Positions 35,750 through 44,353 are shown, counted from the first letter of the stretch. The stretch is DNA of 64,000 nt from Hyphomicrobiaceae bacterium (GCA_008933705.1 WBUN01000005.1:1-64000); one strand, 5' to 3'. Numbers and translations: made by a program. The notes: generated by a model not told the origin, from the sequence alone.

Positions 35750-37347
35750 GCGCGCTTGATCCCTTTCTCGGTGTAAACGTCCGTGAGCCTCATTTCCTGG
35801 ATGAGATCTTCCGGGATCAGACAGCCCTCGGTGCCGGGAACGGGCCCGAGCACGTCGACCGGCCACGTGCCGTTCGCCCATTCGTTGATGGCCTTGCGCC
35901 AGCGCTCTGGCGTGAGGTGCTTGACGTTGGGATTGTTGCGCCACCAGTAGGGCCTTGGTCGCTGCGACGCAGGCGGATGCGGGCCCGAGCCGGCATCGCG
36001 ACCGCCCTTTGGTGGCGGAGGTGCAGCAAGAAACCCCTCGAAGCGATGATGCTTCAGGTAGCGCTCGGCATGGATGCACGGGTGATCGGGCCGATCACGG
36101 AGGAATTGCGCGAAGTTCGACAGCGAGACCGTCGCCTGGTTCTGCTGCTCCAGCGTAAGCCGCTTCCACGCCTCGAGTGCTTTCGGCTTCGAGTTGTTCG
36201 TCCGGTCGGGGTAGGCCGACCAGAACGCCTCGAAGGCTTCCGGGTAGGTGTGCGACCTGCGCGCCACCACAACTTCACTCGCGATGGCCTCATGCGCCGA
36301 CCGTTCGCGCTGTGCCTCCTCGAGTCTAGACAACCTCGTCTCGAAAACCCTGCCGAGGTAGCTGCGAAACCGTTCGTTTGTTCGCGACGCACCGGCCAGC
36401 CCAGGAGCTCGACTCAGCAGATCGCACCCAGCCTCATGCATGGCTTGGTTACAGAGTTCCGGCACACGCCCCCCTGTCGTCCGAATGGCTATCTGTTGCC
36501 GGACAAAACGGACGGTCTCGTGCCGCGCGCGCACGTCACTACGTGCATCTGGAGAGTTTAGCCACGCGCACCGCGCCGTCTCGAGCCGCTCCTCCCATGA
36601 CGAGGCCGGCACGTCTCCTTCTTGACTTGCAGACGCATCAGAGCCCCCTCTCTCCCCTTCTTCTTCATCATCCTCTCCCTTAGTAGGATTGGGTGACGTC
36701 GACGTCAGGGGTTTTCCGCGAAATGGGATGACGTCGACATCAGGGGTATTGTCGAAATGGGGTGATGCCGACGTCAGGGGTTTTGCGGAAAAAGGGGTGA
36801 TGTTGTCATCAGGGGTTTTCGCCGGCCTGCCCCTCTTTACTGATGGCGGTGAATGGGCATCTACAAGCCAGATTGGCTGCGGTCCTGCCTGTCCGAAACT
36901 ACGATGGACGACCGGCCAGCACCGCATCGTCTCCCCCGTCCGCTCCTCGCGGGAGATGACCCCAGCAGCATCGAGACGACTCAGAGCCACCGTGACGTTT
37001 CTGCGGTCGCGCGCGAACAGCGCAGCCATCCGCGCGATCGACAGGGTGCAGCAGCCGTCGTCGTTGTCCGATAGCGCAGCGATCAACACGAACAACGCCA
37101 TCGTGACGTCCGACCGCGGATTTTCGCGACTGTATCGAACGAGGCCTTCAATCGTCGCTAGGCGACCGGCGCGAAGGCGGCCAAGACCGTCAAAGGCGGC
37201 GAGCTGTTCGCGCGTCATCGATTCCGCCTGACGACGCAGGCGCTCGTGGCGAGCGAACTCCCGTAGTTCAGAAATGAAAATTGTTTTTCGTTCAGCCGTC
37301 AAGCGTGAACGGAGAGCCGGGTCACTGCGTTGTTGACCACACTGCAT
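35746..37347 (-). CDS. phage replication protein with internal iterons
   Basis: 533 residues. The N-terminal half holds a winged helix-turn-helix (SIARMAALFARDRRNVTVAL, SRLDAAGVISREERTGETMR). A Thr/Ser/Pro-rich linker at about residues 177-220 is coded by four DNA repeats. The C-terminal part contains EAFEAFWSAYPDRTNNSKPK, known from phage replication initiators, and ERYLKHHRFEGFL. GGAGG stands 7 nt before the start. The layout, an initiator gene containing its own binding repeats, is that of lambda O and its origin. It is overlapped at its start by the preceding gene and coupled to the next by an ATGA. Confidence 0.75.
   Translation of the reverse strand: MQCGQQRSDPALRSRLTAERKTIFISELREFARHERLRRQAESMTREQLAAFDGLGRLRAGRLATIEGLVRYSRENPRSDVTMALFVLIAALSDNDDGCCTLSIARMAALFARDRRNVTVALSRLDAAGVISREERTGETMRCWPVVHRSFGQAGPQPIWLVDAHSPPSVKRGRPAKTPDDNITPFSAKPLTSASPHFDNTPDVDVIPFRGKPLTSTSPNPTKGEDDEEEGERGGSDASASQEGDVPASSWEERLETARCAWLNSPDARSDVRARHETVRFVRQQIAIRTTGGRVPELCNQAMHEAGCDLLSRAPGLAGASRTNERFRSYLGRVFETRLSRLEEAQRERSAHEAIASEVVVARRSHTYPEAFEAFWSAYPDRTNNSKPKALEAWKRLTLEQQNQATVSLSNFAQFLRDRPDHPCIHAERYLKHHRFEGFLAAPPPPKGGRDAGSGPHPPASQRPRPYWWRNNPNVKHLTPERWRKAINEWANGTWPVDVLGPVPGTEGCLIPEDLIQEMRLTDVYTEKGIKRA
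36691..36820. repeat. four iterons inside the replication gene (candidate origin)
   Basis: Four copies of a 34-35 bp unit. Each has a 14-bp palindrome of the form TGACGTCGACGTCA followed by GGGGTTTT: 36694 (perfect), 36729, 36763 and 36798. Spacings are 35, 34 and 35 bp, so neighbouring copies are read in different frames and give different peptides. That means the DNA, not the protein, has been conserved. Probable binding sites of the encoded initiator. Confidence 0.75.
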
Positions 37348-37852
37348 GGCGCCTCCAAATCAATGGCGGCCGCGCTTGTCCATTTCGCTGATTCGTGATA
37401 TGCGACTGTGGCATAGAAATTTGCGGCCCACGTTTAGGTTGTGCTCCATCGCTGGAACGATGGGGCGGTTCACACAAACTCGAGGCTTTTTTGTTTTTCT
37501 CGGTGTGCTCGCGACGTTCTGCGCTCCGACGCTCGGCCGAGCGCTTCGACCGCGGCAACGGGTAGATCCGCAACCGCTGATCGCCAACGTGCGCATAGAT
37601 CTTGCGCCCGCCGGTCGTGAGCAGCGCCAGTGCGTGGCCAACCGGATTCCATTTCCTGGGCATCCAGCCCAGCTCAGCGCACATCTCGCGGTGCAGCTCT
37701 TTGAGGTCGCGCGCGAGGATCGCGCCATCGACGAGGTTCTTCGTTCGGAGCCAACGCCATAGTGCGGATGCGTGAGCCTCCGCCGACTGCCACTCGCGCC
37801 ACCGTGTTGGAGTCGCAGGGGAGTCGGCTAGCACCACACGGGCGCTGACCAT
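37322..37852 (-). CDS. hypothetical protein of the replication module
   Basis: 176 residues. The start MVSARVVLADSPATPTRW has a weak ribosome site. The middle (REMCAELGWMPRKWNPVGHA) reads like a helix-turn-helix or replication accessory; the C-terminus is basic and low-complexity (RSKRSAERRSAERREHTEKN). It overlaps the replication gene start by 26 bases, so the two are coupled. Confidence 0.5.
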   Translation of the reverse strand: MVSARVVLADSPATPTRWREWQSAEAHASALWRWLRTKNLVDGAILARDLKELHREMCAELGWMPRKWNPVGHALALLTTGGRKIYAHVGDQRLRIYPLPRSKRSAERRSAERREHTEKNKKASSLCEPPHRSSDGAQPKRGPQISMPQSHITNQRNGQARPPLIWRRHAVWSTTQ

Positions 37853-37941
37853 GCCGGCCGGGCGCGACTGTCGCGCCCGCCGCGAGGGTCTCGGTTGCAA
37901 CAACGATCTCAGGCCTGAAAGCACGCACCCCACCCTTTGCG

Positions 37942-38115
37942 CTAGTGCCTGTTGCAGTCCTGGAGCAGGCGCTCAAACGCCACAACGGGCACCAGGATCC
38001 GTTTGCCCACTCGGATTGAGGGGATTTCGCCCTGCCGCGCAGCCTCGTAGGCTTGGTTGCGGCCGATTCCCAAGCGCTTCGCCGCCTCCGGCACGCTCAT
38101 AGTCACCTTGCTCAT
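37942..38115 (-). CDS. excisionase-like HTH protein
   Basis: 57 residues: VTMSVPEAAKRLGIGRNQAY, EAARQGEIPSIRVGKRILVP, then VVAFERLLQDC. This is the MerR-like excisionase/DNA-binding HTH_17 fold. It lies next to the integrase in the opposite direction, as Xis proteins often do. ATG 38133 or 38217 are in-frame alternatives. It probably bends att DNA or controls the integrase promoter. Confidence 0.8.
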   Translation of the reverse strand: MSKVTMSVPEAAKRLGIGRNQAYEAARQGEIPSIRVGKRILVPVVAFERLLQDCNRH

Positions 38116-38229
38116 CGTCGCCACTTCATCCATGTCGTGCTGCCCATATACCTTCGCGTTACCGACTAGTTTCGTGCATCGTCGATGAAATGCAATATGG
38201 AAATTGACTATTCGCACGAATTTTTACAC

Positions 38230-38392
38230 GTGAAACAAAAGTCATTTCAGGTGAAGCGCCCATCACTGCGCCTAACCTAATGACGTAACACATTTTTATT
38301 TCGCGAAACGGCAAGATTTTCTTGCACCGGGCGCCTCGAAATGGCGGCAATGCGTTGATCGAACCGGGTGAAACAATGGCATTTTCAGGTGA
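38230..38392 (+). promoter_or_regulatory. pair of 25-bp direct repeats upstream of the integrase
   Basis: Two 25-bp copies (38230-38254 and 38368-38392) agree at 20 positions. Both begin GTGAAACAA and end TTTCAGGTGA. They lie in a 434-bp AT-richer region between the divergent excisionase-like gene and the integrase, where a repressor or Xis should bind. No clear -35/-10 pair is visible to me. Confidence 0.55.
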
Positions 38393-38549
38393 TCTGCGTG
38401 AGCCCTGGCGTTGCCTTGGGGCCGGAACGCTGCCGCTCAGCGCGCTCACTTGTGCAAATCAACTGCCGGCCGCACATCGATCGGTAGCTGGTGCGCGCCG
38501 TTTTCGTTAGCTTTGGCTCCCTGCGCTCACCTGCAGAGGGAGGGGACGT

Positions 38550-39692
38550 TTGAGGGGCAACATCACCCGCCGCGGCAAGTCGAGCTGGCGCATCAAGTTC
38601 GAACTGGCCCCCGACAGCACGGGCAAACGGCGAACGCGCTACGTCACCGTAAGGGGCAAGCGCCAGGACGCCGAGCGCGAGCTTACGCGCGTCCTCAGCG
38701 CCGCCGATGCCGGCACGCTGGTCGAGCCCAGCAAGACCACGATCGCCGAATATCTTCGCGCCTGGCTCGACGGCACAAACGACCTGTCGCCGAAGACGCT
38801 GGAGCGATACCGAGAGCTCGCTGAGCGCCAGATCATTCCGCACCTTGGCAGCATCGCGTTGCAGAAGCTTCGGCCGGCAGCCGTGCACGATTGGCATGGA
38901 ATCCTTCTGAAGGATGGTGCGGACGGCAAGAAGCTGTCAGCGCGGACCGTCGGCCACGCACACCGCGTTCTGCACCGGGCGCTGCAGCGCGCCGTCGAAA
39001 CCGAGATCCTATCGCGCAACGTCGCCAGCGTGATCGGCCCGCCGAAGGTCGAGGAGCGAGAGATTGAGATCCTCAATCCCGAACAGATCGCCGCAATGAT
39101 GCGGGCGATCGTCGGCCACCCTTTGCAGTACATCAGCTCTCTCGCGCTTGCTTCTGGCATGCGGCGCGGCGAGCTGTTGGCGCTGCGGTGGACGGACATC
39201 GACCTCGATGGAGGGTTCCTGAGGGTGGAGCGCGCTCTTGAAGAGACCAAAGCCGGATTGCGATTCAAGCCGCCCAAGACCAAGCACGGGCGCCGGACGA
39301 TCACCCTGCCGGCGAGCGCAATGGTAGACTTGCGGGCACTCCGCCGCCGCCAGCTCGAAATGCGCCTGCAACTAGGCCTCGGCAGGCTTGAGCCTGAGGC
39401 GCTGGTGTTCTGCACCCACGACGGATCACCCTTGTCGCCCGACAACCTGAGCCGAGATTGGCGACGCGCCTGCGCTTCCTTGAAGCTGCCGCGCGTTATG
39501 TTCCATGCTCTCCGGCACACTCACGCAAGCGTACTCATCGCAGGCGGCGGCGATGTGGTCACGATCAGTCGCCGGCTTGGACATAGCTCCCCAATCGTGA
39601 CGCTGCGCGTCTACGGGCATCTATTCGGCAGGTCCGACACCACGACGGCCAACCTGATCGAGGCCGCCATGCGAACGACCGGCGAACGGTGA
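38550..39692 (+). CDS. int: phage integrase, tyrosine recombinase
   Basis: 380 residues, TTG start with GGAGGGG upstream. An N-terminal arm-binding domain (RGNITRRGKSSWRIKFEL) and SAM-like core domain precede the catalytic domain: Arg in ASGMRRGELLALRW, Lys in PPKTKHGRRTITL, FHALRHTHASVLI, His in LGHSSPIVTLRVYGHLF and its Tyr. All catalytic residues are present. It ends 82 bp before intact tRNA-Ser, with two arm-type repeats in between, so it is the integrase of this element. Confidence 0.95.
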   Translation: MRGNITRRGKSSWRIKFELAPDSTGKRRTRYVTVRGKRQDAERELTRVLSAADAGTLVEPSKTTIAEYLRAWLDGTNDLSPKTLERYRELAERQIIPHLGSIALQKLRPAAVHDWHGILLKDGADGKKLSARTVGHAHRVLHRALQRAVETEILSRNVASVIGPPKVEEREIEILNPEQIAAMMRAIVGHPLQYISSLALASGMRRGELLALRWTDIDLDGGFLRVERALEETKAGLRFKPPKTKHGRRTITLPASAMVDLRALRRRQLEMRLQLGLGRLEPEALVFCTHDGSPLSPDNLSRDWRRACASLKLPRVMFHALRHTHASVLIAGGGDVVTISRRLGHSSPIVTLRVYGHLFGRSDTTTANLIEAAMRTTGER

Positions 39693-39702
39693 TCCGGGTT
39701 TT

Positions 39703-39723
39703 CGGTGCCAATCCGGTGCCAAT
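39703..39723 (+). repeat. paired arm-type integrase sites, right end
   Basis: CGGTGCCAAT at 39703-39712 and 39714-39723, period 11 bp, right after the integrase stop. The same pair is found inside attL (5784-5805), in the same orientation on the plus strand. These are the likely arm sites bound by the integrase N-terminal domain. Confidence 0.7.
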
Positions 39724-39774
39724 TTTGGGTTATCACGCGTCCGCGAGTGTGCTAAGTGCCTGCCCTGCCTCGAT

Positions 39775-39864
39775 GGAGACGTGGCCGAGTGGCTGAAGGC
39801 GGCGGTTTGCTAAACCGTTATACGCTGTAAAGGCGTATCGAGGGTTCGAATCCCTCCGTCTCCG
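39775..39864 (+). tRNA. tRNA-Ser (anticodon GCU)
   Basis: 90 nt with acceptor stem GGAGACG/CGTCTCC, D-arm GTGGCCGAGTGGCTGAAGGC, anticodon loop reading TTGCTAA (anticodon GCT), a long variable arm (TACGC/GCGTA), T-arm GGTTCGAATCC and encoded CCA at 39865-39867. Intact, so the serine tRNA function is kept at the right junction. Its first 43 bases are the repeat shared with attL. Confidence 0.97.
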
Positions 39865-39981
39865 CCAACTGACTGTTCGGCGAAATCCGACGATATCCAA
39901 AAAGTGCAATAATTTCATCGACTTGATGCCAGCCTGGCGCTTTTCGAGATCCGTGGCCGTCTGGTACAATTCACGAACGAA

Positions 39982-40002
39982 ACGTGGGTACAGACGTGGG
40001 TA
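39982..40002 (+). repeat. paired 9-bp repeat beyond the tRNA
   Basis: ACGTGGGTA at 39982-39990 and 39994-40002, period 12 bp, about 120 bp behind the tRNA. The layout matches the arm-type repeats at the element ends but the sequence differs. It may be left from a different integrase that used the tRNA 3' end. Confidence 0.4.
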
Positions 40003-40014
40003 GGGCGACGGGGG

Positions 40015-40140
40015 TTGCCATGGGGTTCCTTCGCCGGAATTGGCGATCTTGCGCCCGTTCGCGGCCTCTAAGGTCCACCGCCACTGGTTGGCAGTGTCGC
40101 GGTACTTCAAGATCGTCAGGATCGCGATGAAGGGGGAGTG
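40015..40140 (-). pseudogene. DUF1508 (YegP-like) remnant
   Basis: On the minus strand the frame reads FIAILTILKYRDTANQWRWT, then LEAANGRKIANSGEGT, the core of DUF1508 repeats (xxKDxxxQWRWxLxAANGRKIAxSGEG). After GEG the expected YxxKxD segment is lost. The frame has no good start and runs into the tRNA. Probably a broken gene piece. Confidence 0.45.
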
Positions 40141-40216
40141 CCAGTCCAAGGAATGATGAAGTTGCTGGCGCTGCGGCTGGCTCGGCGGCACACGAGCCCC
40201 CTGCGGCCCGCAGGCA

Positions 40217-40264
40217 TTGACAAGCCGGGGCGGCACTCTCTAGTCTATAATGAACGAACGTTCA
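40217..40264 (+). promoter_or_regulatory. promoter elements and palindrome before the TetR gene
   Basis: TTGACA (40217) and TATAAT (40246) occur but 23 bp apart, which is too wide for a standard pair; TAGTCT at 40241 gives 18 bp. The near-palindrome TGAACGAACGTTCA (40251-40264) directly follows and looks like a TetR-type operator for autoregulation. Confidence 0.5.
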
Positions 40265-40291
40265 CTCATCTCATCAGGCAGGACCGCGACC

Positions 40292-40903
40292 ATGGTACAG
40301 GCCAAGCTCGCCCCCAGGCCGCGCGCGGAAGATCAGACGCGATGGCGCATCCTGGCGGTGGCGGCGGAATGTTTCGCCGGCCACGGCTATGCGGCTACCT
40401 CCATCCGCGACATCGCGCGCGAGGTCGGCATCACGGTTGGCGCCATCTACGTGCATTTCCCCTCCAAGGACCGGCTGCTGGTCGCGGTCTACGAGGAGGG
40501 TGTGCGCCGCATCGGCGAGGCTGTGGATGGCGCCATCGCCGGCATCGCCGAGCCGTGGGCGCGCTTGGCCGCCGGCATGCGCGCCCATCTGGAGGCTCTG
40601 CTCGCCAATGCCGGGTTCGCGCGCGTCATCGTGCGTGTCATCCCGACCGATGTACCCGAGGCGGCGCGTGATCTGCGCCGCCTGCGCGACGGCTACGAGG
40701 CGCGCTTCGAGGCAATGATCGAAGCGCTGGACCTCGCCCCGGATACCGACCGCACGGTGCTGCGTCTGATGCTGCTCGGCGCGCTCAATCATACGCAGAC
40801 TTGGTACAAGCGTGGCGCCGGCCGTGCCGACGCCGCAGGCCTTGCCCGCCAGTTCGTTGCAACGCTGCGCCACGGCGTGGCCCGCACGGGATCAAGCAAA
40901 TGA
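40292..40903 (+). CDS. TetR/AcrR-family transcriptional regulator
   Basis: 203 residues from [10 protein letters not shown]. The N-terminal HTH is clear: [20 protein letters not shown] then [18 protein letters not shown]. The start at 40292 has AGGA upstream; an earlier ATG at 40250 lies inside the promoter. Its stop overlaps the start of the B12-binding subunit (ATGA), so it is in one operon with the mutase and probably senses its CoA substrate or product. Confidence 0.9.
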   Translation: MVQAKLAPRPRAEDQTRWRILAVAAECFAGHGYAATSIRDIAREVGITVGAIYVHFPSKDRLLVAVYEEGVRRIGEAVDGAIAGIAEPWARLAAGMRAHLEALLANAGFARVIVRVIPTDVPEAARDLRRLRDGYEARFEAMIEALDLAPDTDRTVLRLMLLGALNHTQTWYKRGAGRADAAGLARQFVATLRHGVARTGSSK

Positions 40904-41340
40904 GCAGCAAGCAGACGAGCCATCCGCCAAAAGTGCTCGTCACGAAGATCGGACTGGATGGACACGATCGCGGCAGCCGTGTGGTGGCGGCCTTCCTGCG
41001 CGATGCCGGCATGGAGGTGGTCTACACGCCACCGTGGCAGGAGATCGCGCAGGTCGTGCGCCTGGTCGAGGACGAGGACATCGACGTCATCGGCATCTCC
41101 TCACTGGCCACAGACCACCTGCTGGTGCCGAAGCTGATAAAGGCTTTGAAGAGGGTACATCTCGACAAGATCCCGATCGTGGTCGGCGGCATCGTGCCGG
41201 ACGAGGACGAGAAGAAGCTCAGGAAGGCGGGCGTCCAACACGTATTTCACCCTGGCGCTTCGCGGGAGGAAATCGTAGCGATCGTGGCCGATCTCGCCGC
41301 GCAATCGCGTGCAGCCAAGGAGAGGGAGGCGCTGGTATGA
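40900..41340 (+). CDS. B12-binding subunit of an acyl-CoA mutase
   Basis: 146 residues: [20 protein letters not shown] contains the base-off cobalamin motif DxHxx[20 protein letters not shown] and [19 protein letters not shown] follow as in methylmalonyl-CoA mutase C-termini. It carries the cobalamin cofactor for the large subunit encoded next. The gene overlaps both neighbours by four bases, so the three genes form one operon. The split into two proteins resembles 2-hydroxyisobutyryl- and isobutyryl-CoA mutases. Confidence 0.93.
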   Translation: MSSKQTSHPPKVLVTKIGLDGHDRGSRVVAAFLRDAGMEVVYTPPWQEIAQVVRLVEDEDIDVIGISSLATDHLLVPKLIKALKRVHLDKIPIVVGGIVPDEDEKKLRKAGVQHVFHPGASREEIVAIVADLAAQSRAAKEREALV

Positions 41341-43055
41341 CCAAGCGGCCGAAAGCGCAGGCCACGGCGGCGGCGTCCAAGCCGGTGCCACTGCCGTTGT
41401 CGAACTTCGACGAGGCGCGCGGGCGCTGGCGGGCCGAGGTGCAAGCGGGCCTTGGCGACGCGGCCAACCCGAGGAACCGCTCCGGCATAGACATCAAGCC
41501 GATCTACACGCCGGAGGATTGGTCGGACAAGCGCTACATGGAAAGCCTGGGCTTCCCGGGCCAGCTTCCCATGACGCGGGGCATCTACCCCACGATGCAT
41601 CGCGGGCGCACCTGGACGCAGCGCCAGCTGATCGGCCTCGGCGTGCCCGAGGACTACAATGCGCGCCTGAAGACCATCCTCGCGCACGGCGCCACCGCCA
41701 TCTCGCTCATTCCGTGCAACTCGGTCTATCGCGGCTACGATGCCGACGAGATGCCGCCTGAAATTCTCGGCACCTGCGGCGTGACCGTGAACTCGGTCGA
41801 GGACATGGAGATCTGCCTCGACGGCATTCCGATCGGTGATATCTCAACGGCGCTGAACGATCCCTCTCCGTTCACGCTGTTGGCGCTCGAGCTTGCCGTA
41901 GCCAAACGCCGCGGCGTCCCATGGGCGCGTATCTCCGGCACGTCGAACCAGTCGGACTATCTTTCGCACTTCGTCGCCAACCACATGTTCTTCCGCCTTG
42001 CGCTTGCAGGCGCGCGGCGCGTTCTGATGGACCATATCGCCTTCGCGCGCCGCCACCTGCCGCAGTGGAACCCGCTGTCGATCGTGGGCCAGCACATGCA
42101 GCAGGCGGGCGCCACGCCGGCCGAGGCCATGGGGCTGACCCTGTCCTCGGCCATCCAGTATGCCAATGATTGCTTGGCGCGGGGCTGGGACCCGGACCAG
42201 TTCTTGCCCCGCTTCACCTTCTTCTTCGACATTTCCATCAGCTTCTTCGAGGAAGTCGCCAAGTTCCGCGCGGGACGGCGCGTCTGGGCGCGGCTTGCGC
42301 GCGAGCGGTTCGGAGCCAAGGATGCAAAGTCCTGGCGCTTCAAGTTCCACGGGCAGACCTCCGGCGTCGACCTGACGCGCGAGCAGCCGCTCAACAACAT
42401 TGCCCGCGTGACGGCGCAGGCCATGGCCGGCATCTTCGGTGGGCTGCAGTCGTTGCACACGGACGCCTACGACGAGGTGCTGTCGGTGCCGACCGAGAAG
42501 GCTGCGCGCATTGCGGTCTCCACGCAGAACATCCTCAAGGAGGAAGCGCACCTGACAGACGTCATCGATCCGCTCGGCGGCTCCTACTATGTCGAAGCGC
42601 TGACCGATGAGATGGAGGCGAAGATCTGTGCCGTGATCGAGCGGATCGATGCGGCAGGCGGCATGTACGCGGCCGTGGAATCGGGGCTGGCGCAGAGGAT
42701 CTGCGGCGACTCGGCGCTGGCCTTCCAGGAGAAGGTGGAGGCAGGTGCGCAGACGGTGGTCGGCGTGAACAAGTATCGCGTGCCCGCCGGGGACGAGATG
42801 GAGCGCGAGGCGCTGAGACCGCCGCCGCGGAAGAAGATCGACGCGCAGGTCAAGCGCTTGAGGCGCTTCAAGGCCGACCGCAGCCGGACGGCAGTGCAGC
42901 AGGCGCTCGATGCCCTGACGCGCGCCGCCGACAGCCGGGATCAGAACGTATTCGAAAAGTGTGTCGAAGCTGCCGAGGCCAACGTCACGCACGGCGAAAT
43001 CTGCGCCTGCCTGCGCAAGACGTACGGCTTCGGCGAGCCGCTTATCGTGCCGTAG
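41337..43055 (+). CDS. acyl-CoA mutase large subunit, divergent
   Basis: 572 residues, the substrate-binding subunit of a B12-dependent carbon-skeleton mutase. The family frame is present: [20 protein letters not shown] near residue 80, [17 protein letters not shown] with the catalytic His, [37 protein letters not shown] and [17 protein letters not shown]. In methylmalonyl-CoA mutase the first motif has TMYxxRPWT; here Tyr is His. The usual GLSVAFDL is ISLIPCNS and the MTMN loop is changed. The substrate is therefore probably not methylmalonyl-CoA. Partner is the upstream B12 subunit; no MeaB-type chaperone is seen. Confidence 0.88.
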   Translation: MTKRPKAQATAAASKPVPLPLSNFDEARGRWRAEVQAGLGDAANPRNRSGIDIKPIYTPEDWSDKRYMESLGFPGQLPMTRGIYPTMHRGRTWTQRQLIGLGVPEDYNARLKTILAHGATAISLIPCNSVYRGYDADEMPPEILGTCGVTVNSVEDMEICLDGIPIGDISTALNDPSPFTLLALELAVAKRRGVPWARISGTSNQSDYLSHFVANHMFFRLALAGARRVLMDHIAFARRHLPQWNPLSIVGQHMQQAGATPAEAMGLTLSSAIQYANDCLARGWDPDQFLPRFTFFFDISISFFEEVAKFRAGRRVWARLARERFGAKDAKSWRFKFHGQTSGVDLTREQPLNNIARVTAQAMAGIFGGLQSLHTDAYDEVLSVPTEKAARIAVSTQNILKEEAHLTDVIDPLGGSYYVEALTDEMEAKICAVIERIDAAGGMYAAVESGLAQRICGDSALAFQEKVEAGAQTVVGVNKYRVPAGDEMEREALRPPPRKKIDAQVKRLRRFKADRSRTAVQQALDALTRAADSRDQNVFEKCVEAAEANVTHGEICACLRKTYGFGEPLIVP

Positions 43056-43061
43056 CCGCGC

Positions 43062-43086
43062 AAGGGGCGGATTTCATCCGCCCCTT
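43062..43086. terminator. bidirectional terminator hairpin
   Basis: A perfect 11-bp stem AAGGGGCGGAT with a TTC loop, ending in CCTT. It lies between the convergent mutase (stop 43055) and the minus-strand gene at 43090, so it can end transcription from both sides. Confidence 0.85.
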
Positions 43087-43089
43087 CGA

Positions 43090-44217
43090 TCAGGCGATCC
43101 GCGCCAAGCGCTCCACCGGCTGCAACGGCCCGAGCTCGCGCACGCGCGAGGAGAACGTGGATTTGAGCGGCTCGTCGATGTCGAGCACGCTCTTGGTGAC
43201 GATCTCGCCGTAGGGCGCCGGGAAGATGAACTTGTCGAAACCCTCGCCGCCCTCGATGTAGTCGAAGAGCCGGCCCTTGCGGTCGTTGGCGTAGTAGACA
43301 GTCAGCTTGCCGACGTTGTCCTTGAACTCCACCTGGTCAATGGCGTTGAACAGCGCCTCCTCGGACACCAGGAAGGCCAGGCGGCGGCGCACGTAATTGA
43401 CGATCGCCAGCTCCCGCTCGCTGGTGACGATGCGCTGGCCGATCTGATGCAGGTTGAGCGAGGTGACCTTGCCCTCCGACGTCGGATCGGTGCGCAGGCG
43501 TTGCACCGCGGGCATCACCAACGCCTCCTCGAACGCGGACTTTATGAGGGGACCGTAGTAGCGGTCGATGGCGCCCTTGCGCACGTGCCTGAGGCCCGCC
43601 CGCTGCAGGAAGAAGCGGCAGAACTCCTCCGATGGCGCATTGGCTTCCTCGACCAGCGACGTGCGCAGGCGTTTCTTGACCAGGCGCACGTGCGCCATCT
43701 CCGCGATAGACTCGGGATCGAAGCTGGCCTTGGTGACATGGATGAGCGCATCCAGAACCTCGTCGGGGACGCCGTTGCGCCACACGCTCTCCAGGTCGAG
43801 CGTGAGGAATGGATCCTGATCCATCTTGTCGGGCTCGGCCGAGTCGACGAAGAATTCGAAGACGATGCCGTTGGTCAGTATGCCGAGCTTGCAGGTCGGC
43901 ACGGCGTTGTAGTACGTGCGCAGCCCCTCGCGCGCCTCCGCGAGATCGGTGCCGACCTTCTTGCATTCGATGGCTATGACGGGCTTGCCGTCGCGCAGAA
44001 CCGCCAGATCGACCTTGTTTGGCTGATTGGGATCGGAATTGGCGGCGTGCTGCGGGTAGACCTCGTAGGGATTGGAGTAGTCGTACCCGAACAGGCCGAT
44101 CACGGGCAACGCGAGGTAAAGCTTGGTGCTTTCCTCGTTGCCGCATGCGCTCATGAGGCCGACGGACCGCTTCGCCACCGCACAAAGACCGGCGCGCAGC
44201 TCGTTGAGAGCGTTCAT
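43090..44217 (-). CDS. HsdR_N-like restriction-type nuclease domain protein, orphan
   Basis: 375 residues. The N-terminal third has the PD-(D/E)xK type layout of type I restriction R-subunit N-domains: NKVDLAVLRDGKPVIAIECK followed by K, then LRTYYNAVPTCKLGILTNG. The rest is helical and uncharacterised, without helicase motifs or a methyltransferase or specificity gene nearby. It could be a stand-alone nuclease of the kind common in many chromosomes. It converges on the mutase operon. The true cellular role is not known. Confidence 0.7.
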   Translation of the reverse strand: MNALNELRAGLCAVAKRSVGLMSACGNEESTKLYLALPVIGLFGYDYSNPYEVYPQHAANSDPNQPNKVDLAVLRDGKPVIAIECKKVGTDLAEAREGLRTYYNAVPTCKLGILTNGIVFEFFVDSAEPDKMDQDPFLTLDLESVWRNGVPDEVLDALIHVTKASFDPESIAEMAHVRLVKKRLRTSLVEEANAPSEEFCRFFLQRAGLRHVRKGAIDRYYGPLIKSAFEEALVMPAVQRLRTDPTSEGKVTSLNLHQIGQRIVTSERELAIVNYVRRRLAFLVSEEALFNAIDQVEFKDNVGKLTVYYANDRKGRLFDYIEGGEGFDKFIFPAPYGEIVTKSVLDIDEPLKSTFSSRVRELGPLQPVERLARIA

Positions 44218-44353
44218 GTATTCATCCCCCGCCGAAAGCGCCCTTGGGGCACCGAATCAAAATCTATGCTCTGCAACTAGAGCACGATCTCAGCAACAAT
44301 CGAAGCGGTCGACCGCCGCAAACAGGGGAGAGTCGTGGAGCAATTGACCGCTG

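Larger units (their letters stand above)
5626..39817. mobile_element. integrated element (decayed prophage with polysaccharide cargo) in tRNA-Ser(GCU)
   Basis: A 43-bp perfect direct repeat (5626-5668 and 39775-39817) bounds about 34 kb. The left copy is only the 5' part of a tRNA-Ser gene; the right copy is part of the intact gene. A phage-type tyrosine integrase ends 82 bp before the right copy. Paired arm-type repeats lie inside both ends. Contents are integrase, excisionase-like gene, replication gene with iterons, HK97 capsid, tape measure, tail fibre and HNH protein, plus non-phage cargo. I see no large terminase, portal, protease or lysis genes, so independent phage production is unlikely. 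Confidence 0.85.

Noticed and set aside
36691-36820. CRISPR array or protein repeat in the replication gene
   Set aside because: No variable spacers; unit spacing breaks the reading frame between neighbours, so iterons explain it better.
39733-40236. Minus-strand protein gene across the tRNA
   Set aside because: Part of it is just the translated tRNA complement; only the DUF1508-like core is kept, as a remnant.
40217-40251. Textbook sigma-70 promoter TTGACA/TATAAT
   Set aside because: The two boxes are 23 bp apart, too wide; kept only as candidate elements beside the operator.
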